The notes: a model not told the origin generated them from the sequence alone. DNA of 64,000 nucleotides from Euonymus europaeus (GCA_963580455.1 OY756957.1:9801001-9865000), one strand, 5' to 3'. Positions 1 to 11,986 are shown, counted from the first letter of the stretch. Translations and numbers: made by a program.

Positions 1-317
1 TCCTAATAGAAAATGTGCCCGAAGAAGAGAAAGACCAATAAACGCTATCCTGCAACCATCTTCGAGATAAACGAGTTTTTAAAATGTCAACAACCTCTGT
101 CAGATGGAAAATGAAGTTTATAGGAGGCTCATTCCAGTAGCCTTGCACATGATCCATAAATGCACTAACACGAGAAGAAGCTGGCAGCACTCTTGGAGTG
201 GATAATACCTTCCCACTTTGAATGTTTGGTAACCAACTAGCCTCCCATATTCCAACACTCAAACAACCTCTTATTCTCCTTCTTAAACCCAACTTCAACA
301 CCTTCTGCCACATTCTA
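1..317 (-). pseudogene. LINE-2 fragment, post-RT region (left of Copia-1)
   Basis: Read on the minus strand, this stretch is open and continues the LINE interrupted on the far side of Copia-1. It begins with a W-Q-K-V segment, includes an I-W-E-A-S-W-L-P motif typical of the region after the reverse transcriptase in plant L1-type LINEs, and ends in an S-G-T-F-S-I motif. The same reading frame resumes at 14410, so Copia-1 entered this older LINE. Sequence expected between the RT and the W-L-P motif is missing, which suggests an earlier internal deletion. The fragment runs off the left edge. This is a dead copy. Confidence 0.7.
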
Positions 318-951
318 TTTTATGTAACAATTAGAAATGGCAAAACATGTAATACTAGATTCTAATAAATTAGCAATAAAATAAATGCAGAAGATTAAAA
401 TGAAAGTACTAACTTGAATCGAGATTGAGGATAGCGTGATGGTATGTCCTATAGTAGAAATTCCCCATACTATTGTGCTTGTAGTTCAACGATCGTCTGC
501 CACCAGGATTCAAAAATCTATAACCAAGAATTGTGTACTTAATCCTTGGTCCTAGCGAATTTACTAAGTGTTTTCCTCAAAGATAAAAATCGTGCATGTA
601 GAGTTTTTTTAATGTTTTTTTTGTTTTATTTTTGATGTTCCACCTTCTATTTACATAGAACCAACTTCCTTATCCAGAGAATTTGAATGTGCAGTTGTGT
701 TGATCAGGCACAACTGTTCAAATGTAATTGTTGGACAAAACTGAATTTGATTTCTAAGTCAATGAGAGCCCCAAGGCCAACCTTTTGATATATATATATA
801 TATATATACGCCCAAACATGTTACCAAGCCCATCTGTGTTTCTTTATCCAATTTAGAAAGTGTATTAGGTCCACACTTTTAAACAACTCTTTCCTTCTCT
901 ACTTTTTCAATGTGGGATTCTTTTCTTATTGCTATACAAAAAACTCCAACA
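318..951 (-). repeat. Copia-1 3' LTR
   Basis: Homologous along its length to 13763-14409. It differs by scattered substitutions and by a (TA)n stretch at about 788-808. The element is on the minus strand, so this left repeat is its 3' LTR. Confidence 0.88.
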
Positions 952-1504
952 ATATAGAAAATAGAGCTATTAGAATGCTCAGAATGATCTAGAGAAAACT
1001 AAATTGATATGCATTAGAACAGATGTCTTTTGGACTTGAACCTTTCCTTAGTGAGTACTTGTTGGATTTACTGGCGACTCAGTGTGTATAGGAGTCATTG
1101 AACTGGTCACTATATTAGTAAACCTAAACAACAAGTATCACACAGATCAAATCTGTACACTTTTCAATTCATACGGTTGTGTTCATTTTGGTCCTAAACA
1201 ATCCCGTTTTTCATAGAAGCTTTAGAGAATTTAGCCATTTCATCCTCATAAATGCGACCCACATTACTTTCATATAGGTGACATTTTGAATAAGAATATC
1301 ATGTTATATTATTTTATCTTTTTTTAGTGTTATTAATAATGATTAATAATTCGACCTTATCATCACAAGTAGCATAAGAATCATATCATAGGAATGAGTA
1401 AGATTTTATGCTCTTTTCTTTGAGTGTCACTCAACTAGTTTTCCTTATTGAACCTAGACATGGAAAAACCAATTTGCTAGGTTAGGTTTCAACCAAGTTA
1501 CTCC
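952..1504 (-). other. Copia-1 3' non-coding region
   Basis: AT-rich sequence between the RNase H stop and the 3' LTR. No ORF, RNA gene or clear polypurine tract was seen. Confidence 0.5.
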
Positions 1505-3866
1505 TCATTGTGTTTGCTTTAAGTCCATTCCCCTCGATAAATATAATACTTGCTCTTTTGGTATACCCTTTGTAAGTTGATCCGCAATATTCTCCTTTGA
1601 TTTCACATAATCAATGGAAATAATGCCACTTGTGAGCATATGCTTTATAGTGTAATGTCGACATCTTATGTGCCTTGAGTTTGTATTATATGTATGGCTT
1701 TTAGCTCTACCAATAGCCGCCATGCAATCACAATGCACAAATATGGCTGTCACAGTTGTGGCCATATTGGAATATCTTCCAAAAATTTTAAAGCCATTCC
1801 ACTTCTTTCGGTGTTCTCTAAGGCTATAAATTGTGATTCCATTGTTGAACATGCAAGACATGATTGCCTTTGTGATTTCGATGATACAGCAACCCCTCCT
1901 AATATAAAAACATAACACTTGTGGCTTTTTCCCTATCATTCGAAATCCAATTAGCATCACTATATCCTTCCAAAACTAGAGGATATTTTGTATAATATAA
2001 TCCATAGTTCATTGTATGTTTGAAGTATTTTAATACTCTAACCAAAGCTTCCCAACGAGACTTTGATGGATTGATTGTATATCTTGCCAATCGATTTATT
2101 GTATAAGCAATATCGGGTCTTGTACAATTCGTAATGTATTGTAGTGTTCCAATGGTACATGAGTATTCTAATTGTGATACATTATCCCTATTATTTTTCT
2201 TTAAATGACACTTAGGATCATAAGGAGTATTACATGGTTTGCTATCAAATTGACCGAATTTTCGAAGAACTATTCCACGGAATGTATTGGCTAAGTACAT
2301 AACCATCATTACTCCTTTGAATTCGAATTCCTAAAATAACATCAGCCTTTCCCATGTCTTTCATTTCAAATGTCGAATTCAATATTTTCTTTGTGGAATT
2401 GATGACATCTAGATTTGAACCCAAGATGAACATATCATCCACATATAAATATATAATTACACAAGAATCATTTATAAATTTTTTAATGTAAATACATTTA
2501 TCACTTTCATTGATCCAAAATTCATGTGATAACATTGTATGATCAGACTTTTCATGCCATTTTTTAGGTGCTTGTTTAAGTCCATATAGGATTTTACAAG
2601 TTTACACACCTTTTTCTCTTATCCTTTTACCACAAAACCTTTAGGTTGTTCAATATAAATTTCTTCGTCTAACTCACCATTTAAGAATACAGTTATTACA
2701 ACCATTTGATGGATATCCAAATTGTAAACAGCTGCAATAGCAATTAACATCCTTATAGATGTAATCTTAGTTACAAGTTAGTATGTATCAAAGAAATCTA
2801 GCCCTTGTTTTTTATGGTAATCTTTTGCTACTAGTCATGCTTTATATTTTTCAATGGTACCATCAGGCTTCAATTTCTTTTTGAAAATCCATTTGTAACC
2901 TATTGGTTTGCAACCAGAGGGTAAGTTTACTAACTCCCACGTGTTGTTTTGTAAAATAGATTACACTTCACTATTTATTGCCTCTTTCCAATAAATAGAT
3001 TCATATGAAGACATTGCTTCTTTATATGTTTGTGGCTTAGCTTCAGTGATGAAGGTAAAGAAATTAGGTCCAAAATCTTTTGCAACCTTCATTCTTTTGC
3101 CTCTTCTTGGTTCTATCTCTATTCCTTGGATAGATTATGTATTTCCATTTGATTCCAAGTCCTTGTCTTGAACATCAAATGAGGAAGCATCATCATTGCA
3201 ATGAGTTAAATCATTTATCTTTCTTTTATTTCCATTAAGTCTATCTTTATATGGAAATATATGCTCAAACCATTCAACATCATTAGACTCAATAATGGTA
3301 TTTACTTGAATCCAAAATTTCGGATTTTATCACTAGAAATCGATATGCTGCACTATTGTTGGCATATCCAATAAACACACAATCAATAGTTTTAGGTCCA
3401 AGTTTAACTCTCTTTGGTAAGGAAATTTGAACTTTCGCTAAACAACTCTGCACTTTTAAAATTTTATAAGCTGGTAGTTTCTTGTTCCATTTTTGGTATG
3501 GTGATTGATCACTCTTCTTTGGTGGAATTCTATTCAAGATGAGGTTAGCAGTAAGTAAAGCTTCAGCCCACATGTTAAGGGGTAAACCTGAACTATTAAG
3601 CATGGAATTCATCATGTTTTTCAATGTCCTATTTTTACATTCAGCCTCCCCATTTTGTTGGGAGTGTAGGGTGTTGTTGTTTGATGAATAATTCCATGGA
3701 AAGGACAAAATTCTGCAAAGACAATGGAGTCATATTCTCCTCCTCTATCCGATCGCAATATTTTGATCTTCTTGTTCAATTGATTTTCTATTTCAGCTTT
3801 ATATGTCAAACATACTCAAAGCTTCATCTTTGCTATGTATCAAATATACATAACAATATTTACTGT
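1505..3866 (-). pseudogene. Copia-1 pol remnant: integrase C-terminal half, RT, RNase H
   Basis: Broken coding sequence on the minus strand, in pieces that together give the C-terminal half of a Copia polyprotein. At 3289-3809 the integrase core includes an S-D-R-G-G-E-Y motif, a Q-Q-N-G-E segment and the downstream F-I-G-Y motif. At about 2245-2960 the RT has Y-V-D-D-M at its catalytic site. At 1505-2309 RNase H ends in an I-D-Y-V-K-S-K-E-N-I-A-D segment followed by L-T-K-G. Multiple stops and frameshifts separate the pieces. The integrase continues at 12044 across the LINE-1 insertion. It cannot encode a working protein. Confidence 0.85.
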
Positions 3867-3867
3867 T

Positions 3868-5020
3868 TTTTTTTTTTTGATAAAAGAGGACGGTACCTCC
3901 AAAATTTATTAAAAGCCTCACTTGAGGCGGAGGAAAACCGAGGTTACAAGGAACTGAAAAAGAAAACAACCTCAAAAGAAAAACAATACAAAAGAAAGAC
4001 CAAAAAGTAAGCAAGGAAAAATGAGAAGGACGCAGCCTACTCAAGAAGACCTGCAAACACAATGCAAGGAACAAAAAGCTGAAAATCCAAGCCAAAAGAG
4101 TGAACAAAATCAATCCCAAAAGGATCAAACTGAACTCCTTCACTAAGAAGAACCTCCTTCAACAGCAAACTCACAAAGCCACCCAAACCTGGCAAAAAAA
4201 CAGCACTCAAACAGCAGCAACAACACCACCACAAACCCACAAAACCACCAAAACCTGCAAAAAAACCTGCACCCAAAAGGCAGCAGCAACACCTCCTCCA
4301 AAAAAACCAAAAGGCACCAAAAAACTTGAACCACAACTGCATTGAAATGAAGAGAGGAACCAGATCTAGCCCCAAAACAACCTCACCAAAGCCTGCCGAC
4401 ACAAGGAAAGCCAGCCGCCCCAGACAACCTGCAAAAAAATTCCTAAAAACCACAACCGAATGAAGATGAAGAGGAGGACCAGAACTGGACAGAGAAAACT
4501 CAACCCCCGCAGCCCCAAAACAACCTTCCAAATAGCATACCAAAGCAAGGAAAGCCAACATAAAGACAACTGGCTGAACCCTAGTGACACAAAGCCCACC
4601 GAAATCAAGCCCACCAATGCACCAAAGAACCACAACAAGCAAGCCCAACCAAAACCTTAACACCCAGATGCCCTCCAAGAAGCCTGCCAACACCAAAAAG
4701 CACCAGCAACAAGACATTCAAGCATTAAAATAGACCAGATGAAGAAATTAATCCTCGTTCAACCAAGCCACAAAAACCAACTTCCAAGATGCACGTCTAA
4801 CACCAGCCACAAACTATGGCCAACAAGATGCCGCACAACACCAAAAATTGACAACTCTAAAATTCCAACACCCAGCCATTGAAACACATGCCTAACACCA
4901 GCCAAAGACTAAGACCAGCAGGACGCCGCGCAAGCAAGAATGCACGCCTAGCACCAGCCATTAGACTAAAACCAGCAGGACTCCATGCGAGCTTCACTTC
5001 CAAGAAAAAAGACAAAACAA
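3868..5020 (-). other. LINE-1 3' untranslated region
   Basis: A long region (about 1.15 kb), A/C-rich on the plus strand, between the ORF2 stop and the poly(A) tail. It contains degenerate internal repeats, for example around 4340-4460 versus 4460-4600 and 4780-4990, sharing motifs such as accagcaggac and ccccaaaacaacc. Long reading frames here in several phases, with cysteine-, leucine- and phenylalanine-rich translations, follow from base composition. Confidence 0.6.
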
Positions 5021-6643
5021 CTAATCCTCCACAAGCCAAGCAACAAACAGAGAAGATCTTTCCCAACCCTGCTTGGCTAAAGCATCAGCCACATAATTGG
5101 ACTCTCGCCAAATATGTTTGAAAAGGACTGAAGCAATGGTGCTTGCACAGTTGCTTATTGCATTGAAGTCAAAATCTAACTTCCAAGGATTTGGGCAAGA
5201 CTGCCTCAACCAGTTTATGGCATTAATAGAATCCGATTCAATAATAAGTCTGTTCATATTACTTGAATTTTGACTGACCGAAATTTCTAGAGCAGTTCTG
5301 ATAGCTTTTACTTCAATGGAGTTAGAGTCTGAATATGCCATTGGCCCCGAAAAAATACAAAGAAAGTTTCTATCATGATCACGAAGGACCCCTCCTATGC
5401 CAGCTTTTGACCCTTGAACAGAACCATCCGTGTTCCATTTCAAAGAACCTATAGGAGGAGCAACCCAAGTATTTTTAGGCCTCGAAGATATATGCCCATC
5501 AGTAAACTTCCTTAGACCATCTGAAGAATTTAACAATTCAGCCCCAGAGCAGTGAGGATCAATATTCATTGCTTTGAGCCAAGCTCTGAACCTTGTGAAG
5601 ATGAGAAAAAGGATATTATGCCATTCCACTTGCTTATTCTCAAAGACAAGCTGATTTCTTTCAGTCCATAAGGACCAAGCCGTGGCCGCGAAAAGCATGA
5701 ACAAGATTTTGCTTTGTTGTTTTCCCCTAGCAAAGAATTTCCATTGCTGAAAGAGTGAGCCCAATGTAGAAGGAGACACCCAGGCAATACCCCACCATTG
5801 CATGATTTTGTACCAAATTTTTAAAGAATCTTGACAGAGAAGGAGAAGATGATCTACTGTTTCAATCATTTGACGGCAAAAAGGGCATAAAGCATTTTCT
5901 TGATCAATAATACCCATACGTAACAATTTATCCCGAGTATTTAGCCTTCCTTTGACTGTCAACCAAATAAAAAATTCTACCTTTGGGGGAGCCCATCCTT
6001 TCCAAACTGAACTGGACACCATATCCATAATGCTTGTTTCATTTGATTCAGAGGCTGCTATTAGAGACTTGATAGAAAAGAGGCCATCAATTGAATGTCT
6101 CCAAACTATTTTATCAGATTTTCCAAAGCACAAAATAGACTTTCCAATAATATCTAGAAGCAAGCTCTCTTGTTCTTCTTCCCATTGAAAAAGGTGTCTG
6201 CGCCAAGGAATATTCCAGATCCAGTTCATCCCATTCCAAATGCCAAAACTGATGATCGGATGATGATGAAGATTGGAAATACTATAAAGACGTTGAAACT
6301 TGACGTTTAGAGGGATGTCTCCAATCCACAAGTCTTCCCAGAAACGAGTGTTATTCCCACTAACACAACTGAAAGCTAACCCACTGTTAATTGCTTCCTC
6401 AATTTTCCCTCGAGAAGGATCCAAAAGTGTTTGAACATTTTTCCATAAATAAGACACTGTATTTAAATTTCCACAAGAAGTGATGACTTTTGGAAGGCTG
6501 TATTTGTCTTTGATCAAAGCTTTCCACATGACCATCTCTCCTTCTTGGGTTTTATTATAACGCCAAATCCATTTGAATAGCAGGGCTTTGTTTTTCTCCA
6601 TGATGGATCCTATACCCACTCCACCCTTCTTTTTTGATTTAAC
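5021..6643 (-). pseudogene. LINE-1 ORF2 C-terminus: zinc-binding RT domain plus RNase H
   Basis: About 532 residues open on the minus strand. Residues about 85-190 hold the F-W-E-D-L-W and W-R region typical after plant LINE RTs. Residues about 205-265 are the reverse-transcriptase zinc-binding domain, with C-P-F-C near 246-249 and a later H and C. Residues about 396-520 are a plant-type RNase H, with W-N-T-D-G-S near 396-400, an acidic E near 437, E-S-D near 461-463 and V-A-D-A-L-A-K near the end. In full plant L1 elements this follows endonuclease and RT, both absent here. The conserved G-G-x-G-I-G start is reached only through a frameshift near the Copia-2 junction. The copy is truncated and non-autonomous, and the first ATG is not a real start. 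Confidence 0.88.
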
Positions 6644-7281
6644 TGTTGTAGTGTCCAGCCCATATGTTTGTGATTTGGTGTGGCCCAGCCCATGAGTGGC
6701 ATATTAGGGTAGCTGAAAAACATAATATCAGAGGAGAAGAAAAAAAACGTGAGAAGGCAGCAGCTGGAAATAAAAACAGAGAGAGGGGAAAGAAAATTCT
6801 GGGTTTTATCTCTTTTGCACAGTTTCGGAAATTCTGACGATCGGAGGTTCATTCACCGTTAGATTTGGCTGGTTTTTGGACAGCAGTTAGAGGACAGCTG
6901 GTTCTTAATTCTGAACGGTGGAGATCTGATTTGGAGTTCAGAAGGTTAGTTTCGAAGCTGGTTTTCCAGAGTTGTTGTGCAGATTTTCTGCAGTTTTTCT
7001 TGTTCTTCTTTGTTGGTGTTTTAGCTCAAACCAAGAGTGTATGTTTGAGTAGAACTTGACTCCATTGTAAAACATTGATTTATAGTGGATTTTGATCGGA
7101 GATCGTCCCGTGGTTTTTTTTCCCTCTACACCGGAGGGTTTTCCACGTTAATTTTGGTGTTGGTTTATGTTTTTTGCTTGAATATTCTGCTGGATGTTGT
7201 GTGGTTATTGTTGGATTGTTGCTGGAATTTTGTGCTGGATTTGATAAACTAGTTGTGTAGTTTGGTTCTTTGTGAACAACA
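6644..7281 (+). repeat. Copia-2 5' LTR
   Basis: Begins TGTTGTAGTG, ends GAACAACA, and is nearly identical to 11348-11986. It should hold the promoter, but I see no strong canonical TATA box. Confidence 0.95.
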
Positions 7282-7300
7282 AGTGGTATCGAAGCCCCAG
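7282..7300 (+). other. Copia-2 primer-binding site
   Basis: Directly after the LTR comes agtggtatcgaagcccc. The tggtatc core matches the complement of the plant tRNA-Met 3' end used by most Copia elements; the next bases differ slightly from the usual form. Confidence 0.75.
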
Positions 7301-7304
7301 GTTA

Positions 7305-10300
7305 ATGGAGTCTACAAGTGCTTCGGGTATGATTAAATTGACCAACATGAATTGGTTGATTTGGAAGCCCAAGATGGAGGATATATTGTATTGCAAAGAC
7401 TTGTATGATCCTATTGAAGGTGTGAAAGCAAAGCCAGCGAGTATGTCAAATGATGACTGGAAGAAGTTGAATCGGAAGACAATTGGTCATATCCGACAAT
7501 GGCTCAGTGACAGCGCATTTCATCATGTAGCAAATGAAACTGATGCTGAGGTTATGTGGAAAAAATTGCAGACCCGGTATGAGCAGAAGACTGTTGGCAA
7601 TAAGGCACTACTTATTAAACAGCTTACAAATATGAAGTACAAGGATGGTGGTGCTATAGCTGATCACGTGAATAATTTTCAGAGTGTGTTAAATCAGCTT
7701 GCTACAATGAAGATGACCTTTGATGAAGAGTATCAAGCACTATTGCTTTTGAGCTCACTACCAGATAGTTGGGAGACGTTGGTTATTACTGTTGGTAACT
7801 CAGTTCCTGATGGTACATTGACTATGGACTTGGTGACTACTAGATTATTTAATGAAGAGTTACGACGGAAGTCAGCGGGTACAGATTCCTCACAAGCTCT
7901 TGTCACAGAGAACAGGGGCAGAAACAAAAATAGAGGTGGTGGTACTCGGGATAAATCTAGAGGGCGGTCTCAATCTAAGGGCAAGAGTGGTGAGAAAGGC
8001 AAATGTTACCATTGTGGTAAGGAGGGGCACATTAAAAGAAATTGCTATGCTTGGAAGAGAAAGCAGAAAGAAGAAGAAAGCTCGAAGAATGGTGGTGACA
8101 AAAATACTATGGCTACAGTTGAGAATGAAGAAGAGACTCTGACTCTGTTTTCTGAAAACGATGATTGCATGCATGTTTGTGAAGACATTGATTGGGTGGT
8201 TGATACAGGGGCCTCATATCATTGTACTCCAAACAGAGATTACTTCACTTTTATCAAAGAAGGTGATTTTGGGAAGGTGAAGATGGGCAATAATAGCTAC
8301 TCACAAATCAAAGGTGTTGGTGACATTCAGGTCCAAACCAATGTCGGGTGTACATTGACTCTGAAGGATGTAAGGTATGTGCCAGACTTGCGACTGAATT
8401 TAATTTCAGTTAATACTTTTGATAGACAGGGTTTTGAGAACAACTTTGTGGATGGACGTTGGAAACTCTCAAAGGGTTCATTGCTTGTAGCCAAGGGTAA
8501 GAGATGTTGCACACTGTACAAGACACAGTTGAAAGTGTGCAAGGATGGTTTATTTGTCACGGAGGATGATTCTTCACTAAACTTGTGGCATAAAAGGATG
8601 GCGCACATCAGTGAGAAAGGGTTGCAATTGTTGGCAAAGAAATCCCTGATAAATTGTACCAAAAATCAGAAACTTAGTCCTTGTGATCATTGCTTGTTTG
8701 GAAAACAACACAGGGTGTCCTTTGCTAGAGCCTTGTCAAAAAGGACTGAGTTGATAGAGCTGATTCATTCTGATGTTTGTGGTCCGATTGATGTGGAATC
8801 CTTAGGTGGCAAGCGGTACTTTGTCACATTTATCGATGATGCATCCAGGAAAGTGTGGGTGTATTTTCTAAGGTCTAAAGACCAAGTGTTTCAGCATTTT
8901 CAGCAATTCCATGCTATGGTTGAGAGACAAACTGGGAAGAAGCTGAAGTGCCTCAGATCTGATAATGGAGGTGAGTACACCTCAAGAGAGTTCAGAGACT
9001 ACTGTACGAAGCACGGAATTAGACATGAAAAGACTGTTCCGGGAACCCCACAGCAGAATGGTGTGGCAGAGAGGATGAATCGCACCATATTGGAGAGAGT
9101 CAGATGTGTTCTGAAGATGGCCAACATGACCAAGAGTTTTTGGGCTGAAGCTGCGAGAACAGTTTGTTATGTGATTAATAGGACTCCTTCTACAGCTTTG
9201 GATTTTGATATTCCTGAAAGTGTGTGGTGTGGAAAGGATGTCTCATATTCTCATCTGAGAGTGTTTGGGTGCAAAGCATTTGCACATGTGCCCAAGGAAC
9301 AGAGGACTAAGCTTGATGATAGAGCTCTTCCTTGTGTTTTCATTGGTTATGGCGACGAGGAGTATGGGTACAGACTATGGGATCCAGTTCAGAAAAAGAT
9401 TATCAGAAGCAGAGATGTGGTTTTTCATGAAGGGAAATTCACTAGTGAAGCTGAAACTTCAGGGAAAGATGAGCAAGTGGTTGAAAGTATAGTTGATCTT
9501 ACACCTATTACTTCTCATCAGCATACTGAAGATGGGGGAGCAGTTCCAGAAGAGTCTACTGGAGAAACTGAATATTCTGATACTGATGAGTTAGATGAAG
9601 GTATGGAAGATGAAGCTGTTGAGCAGGGGGAGCAGCCTACTCAAGTGACAGGTGGAGAACCTCAAGTCAGAAGGTCCACCAGAGAGCGTCAACAGTCCTC
9701 CAGATACCCTACATCAGAGTTTGTTCTGATCACTAGTGAAGGGGAGCCAGAGAGCTTCAAGGAAGCACAATCTCATGAAGACAATATTAACTGGATGAAG
9801 GCTATGCAGGATGAGATAAATTCTTTGCTTATGAATAATACCTATCAGGTGGTGATGCCTCCTAAAGGCAAGAAAGTCTTGAAGAACAAATGGGTCTTTA
9901 AGTTGAAGAAAGATTCAGATGGAAAGATAATGAAGCACAAAGCTCGTCTAGTTGTGAAAGGTTTTGGTCAGAAGAAAGGCATCGATTTTAATGAAATATT
10001 TTCACCGGTTGTGAAGATGAGTTCTATTCGAGTTGCCTTGGGTCTGATAGCTAGCATGGATCTAGAGTTAGAGCAAATGGATGTGAAGACAGCATTTCTT
10101 CATGGTGATTTGGATGAAGAAATCTACATGGCTCAACCAGAGGGGTTTGAGGTTAAAGGCAAAGAGCATTTGGTTTGTAAATTGACGAAAAGTCTGTATG
10201 GGCTTAAACAAGCTCCTAGACAGTGGTACAAGAAGTTTGACGGGTTCATGTCTACTCAAGGGTACAAGAGGACAAATGCAGATCATTGTGTCTATGTCAA

Positions 10301-11303
10301 GAAATTTACTGGAGGTAAATTCATTATACTTTTGCTCTACGTAGATGATATGCTGATTTTAGGGCAAGATGCTGGGATGATCAAAAGACTAAAAGAAGAT
10401 TTGTCAAAGTCTTTTGACATGAAGGATTTGGGGCAGGCACAACAAATTCTAGGTATGCAGATCCAGCGTGACAGGAAAGTAAAGAAGTTGTGGTTGTCAC
10501 AAGAGAAGTATGTTGAACGTGTGCTTCAACGGTTCAACATGTTTAATGCTAAACCAGTTAGCACGCCTCTTGCTAGTCATTTCAAACTATCTAAGAGTTC
10601 GTGTCCGAGTACTGAAGAAGAAAAGAAGGCAATGGATTCAATTCCATATTCATCAGCTGTGGGGAGTTTGATGTATGCTATGGTGTGCACACGTCCTGAT
10701 ATTGCTCATGCAGTTGGGGTTGTTAGCAGATTCCTTTCGAATCCAGGGAGAGATCATTGGGAAGCTGTAAAATGGATCTTCAGGTACTTGAAAGGGAGTT
10801 CTGAGATGAGACTGGAGTTTGGTGGTGGTAAACTAGCGTTGACAGGATTTACAGATTCTGATTGGGCTGGTGATTTGGATCACAGGAAGTCAACTTCAGG
10901 TTACTTGTTCACTTTTGCTGGAGGTGCTGTGTCATGGCAATCAAAGTTGCAAAAGTGTGTTGCGTTGTCTACTTGTGAAGCAGAGTACATTGCTGCAAAT
11001 GAGGCTACCAAAGAGCTACTATGGATGAAGAGATTTTTACTAGAGCTTGGTGTTAGTCAAGACAAGTATGTGGTGTTTTGTGATAGCCAAAGTGCTATTG
11101 ACTTGAGCAAGAATGCTTCGCATCATGCACTTACAAAACATATTGATGTGAGGTACCATTGGTTGCGTGATCAAGTGGAAAAGCGACTGGTGCAGTTGGA
11201 CAAGATTCACACGGAGAAGAATTCATCCGATATGCTTACAAAGGTACTTCCCAAAGGTAAGTTTGATTACTGCGTTGAAAATGCAGGTCTGAGTTCTCGA
11301 TGA
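7305..11303 (+). CDS. Copia-2 gag-pol polyprotein (1332 aa, uninterrupted)
   Basis: A single reading frame encodes a whole Copia polyprotein. Gag occupies about residues 1-230, and a CCHC zinc knuckle (C-Y-H-C...H...C) is near 234-247. Protease has D-T-G-A at about 300-303. The integrase zinc-binding and GAG-pre-integrase region is near 425-475. The integrase catalytic D490, D553 and E589 show the D-D-35-E spacing. RT has Y-V-D-D at about 1012-1015, and RNase H begins with an S-D-W-A-G segment near 1183. I chose the ATG at 7305 because the earlier in-frame ATG (7272) lies in the LTR and reads through the primer site. Length and order fit Tnt1-like elements. All catalytic residues I can check are present, with no stop or frameshift, so it may be functional. 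The product would form virus-like particles in the host cell. Confidence 0.95.
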   Translation: MESTSASGMIKLTNMNWLIWKPKMEDILYCKDLYDPIEGVKAKPASMSNDDWKKLNRKTIGHIRQWLSDSAFHHVANETDAEVMWKKLQTRYEQKTVGNKALLIKQLTNMKYKDGGAIADHVNNFQSVLNQLATMKMTFDEEYQALLLLSSLPDSWETLVITVGNSVPDGTLTMDLVTTRLFNEELRRKSAGTDSSQALVTENRGRNKNRGGGTRDKSRGRSQSKGKSGEKGKCYHCGKEGHIKRNCYAWKRKQKEEESSKNGGDKNTMATVENEEETLTLFSENDDCMHVCEDIDWVVDTGASYHCTPNRDYFTFIKEGDFGKVKMGNNSYSQIKGVGDIQVQTNVGCTLTLKDVRYVPDLRLNLISVNTFDRQGFENNFVDGRWKLSKGSLLVAKGKRCCTLYKTQLKVCKDGLFVTEDDSSLNLWHKRMAHISEKGLQLLAKKSLINCTKNQKLSPCDHCLFGKQHRVSFARALSKRTELIELIHSDVCGPIDVESLGGKRYFVTFIDDASRKVWVYFLRSKDQVFQHFQQFHAMVERQTGKKLKCLRSDNGGEYTSREFRDYCTKHGIRHEKTVPGTPQQNGVAERMNRTILERVRCVLKMANMTKSFWAEAARTVCYVINRTPSTALDFDIPESVWCGKDVSYSHLRVFGCKAFAHVPKEQRTKLDDRALPCVFIGYGDEEYGYRLWDPVQKKIIRSRDVVFHEGKFTSEAETSGKDEQVVESIVDLTPITSHQHTEDGGAVPEESTGETEYSDTDELDEGMEDEAVEQGEQPTQVTGGEPQVRRSTRERQQSSRYPTSEFVLITSEGEPESFKEAQSHEDNINWMKAMQDEINSLLMNNTYQVVMPPKGKKVLKNKWVFKLKKDSDGKIMKHKARLVVKGFGQKKGIDFNEIFSPVVKMSSIRVALGLIASMDLELEQMDVKTAFLHGDLDEEIYMAQPEGFEVKGKEHLVCKLTKSLYGLKQAPRQWYKKFDGFMSTQGYKRTNADHCVYVKKFTGGKFIILLLYVDDMLILGQDAGMIKRLKEDLSKSFDMKDLGQAQQILGMQIQRDRKVKKLWLSQEKYVERVLQRFNMFNAKPVSTPLASHFKLSKSSCPSTEEEKKAMDSIPYSSAVGSLMYAMVCTRPDIAHAVGVVSRFLSNPGRDHWEAVKWIFRYLKGSSEMRLEFGGGKLALTGFTDSDWAGDLDHRKSTSGYLFTFAGGAVSWQSKLQKCVALSTCEAEYIAANEATKELLWMKRFLLELGVSQDKYVVFCDSQSAIDLSKNASHHALTKHIDVRYHWLRDQVEKRLVQLDKIHTEKNSSDMLTKVLPKGKFDYCVENAGLSSR

Positions 11304-11330
11304 GGTTTCGAGGATAATATCTCCTCCGTA

Positions 11331-11347
11331 GGGCTGGAGGGGGAGAT
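11331..11347 (+). other. Copia-2 polypurine tract
   Basis: The purine-rich stretch ggctggagggggaga lies immediately before the 3' LTR and is the expected primer for plus-strand synthesis. Confidence 0.8.
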
Positions 11348-11986
11348 TGTTGTAGTGTCCAGCCCATATGTTTGTGATTTGGTGTGGCCCAGCCCATGAG
11401 TGGCATATTAGGGTAGCTGAAAAACATAATATCAGAGGAGAAGAAAAAAAACGTGAGAAGGCAGCAGCTGGAAATAAAAACAGAGAGAGGGGAAAGAAAA
11501 TTCTGGGTTTTATCTCTTTTGCACAGTTTCGGAAATTCTGACGATCGGAGGTTCATTCACCGTTAGATTTGGCTGGTTTTTGGACAGCAGTTAGAGGACA
11601 GCTGGTTCTTAATTCTGAACGGTGGAGATCTGATTTGGAGTTCAGAAGGTTAGTTTCGAAGCTGGTTTTCCAGAGTTGTTGTGCAGATTTTTCTGCAGTT
11701 TTTCTTGTTCTTCTTTGTTGGTGTTTTAGCTCAAACCAAGAGTGTATGTTTGAGTAGAACTTGACTCCATTGTAAAACATTGATTTATAGTGGATTTTGA
11801 TCGGAGATCGTCCCGTGGTTTTTTTTCCCTCTACACCGGAGGGTTTTCCACGTTAATTTTGGTGTTGGTTTATGTTTTTTGCTTGAATATTCTGCTGGAT
11901 GTTGTGTGGTTATTGTTGGATTGTTGCTGGAATTTTGTGCTGGATTTGATAAACTAGTTGTGTAGTTTGGTTCTTTGTGAACAACA
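11348..11986 (+). repeat. Copia-2 3' LTR
   Basis: Matches the 5' LTR base for base except for one extra T near 11690. Confidence 0.95.

Larger units (their letters stand above)
6644..11986 (+). mobile_element. Copia-2: young, apparently complete Ty1/Copia retrotransposon
   Basis: Bounded by LTRs of 638 and 639 bp (6644-7281, 11348-11986) and flanked by the 5-bp TSD ttaac (6639-6643, 11987-11991). By eye the LTRs differ only by one extra T in a T-run. Both LTRs begin TGTTG and end CAACA. A primer-binding site, one uninterrupted polyprotein and a polypurine tract are present in order. It lies inside LINE-1 in the opposite orientation. The order gag-PR-IN-RT-RH is Copia, and the sequence resembles the Tork/Tnt1 group. 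Near-identical LTRs mean a very recent insertion. Confidence 0.96.

Noticed and set aside
4037..4717. Long minus-strand frames rich in Cys, Leu, Phe and Trp
   Set aside because: They lie in the A/C-rich 3' UTR of LINE-1. Several frames are open at once and the composition explains the translation.
7733..8662. Minus-strand frames inside Copia-2
   Set aside because: They overlap an intact polyprotein with recognised domains. No promoter or homology supports them.
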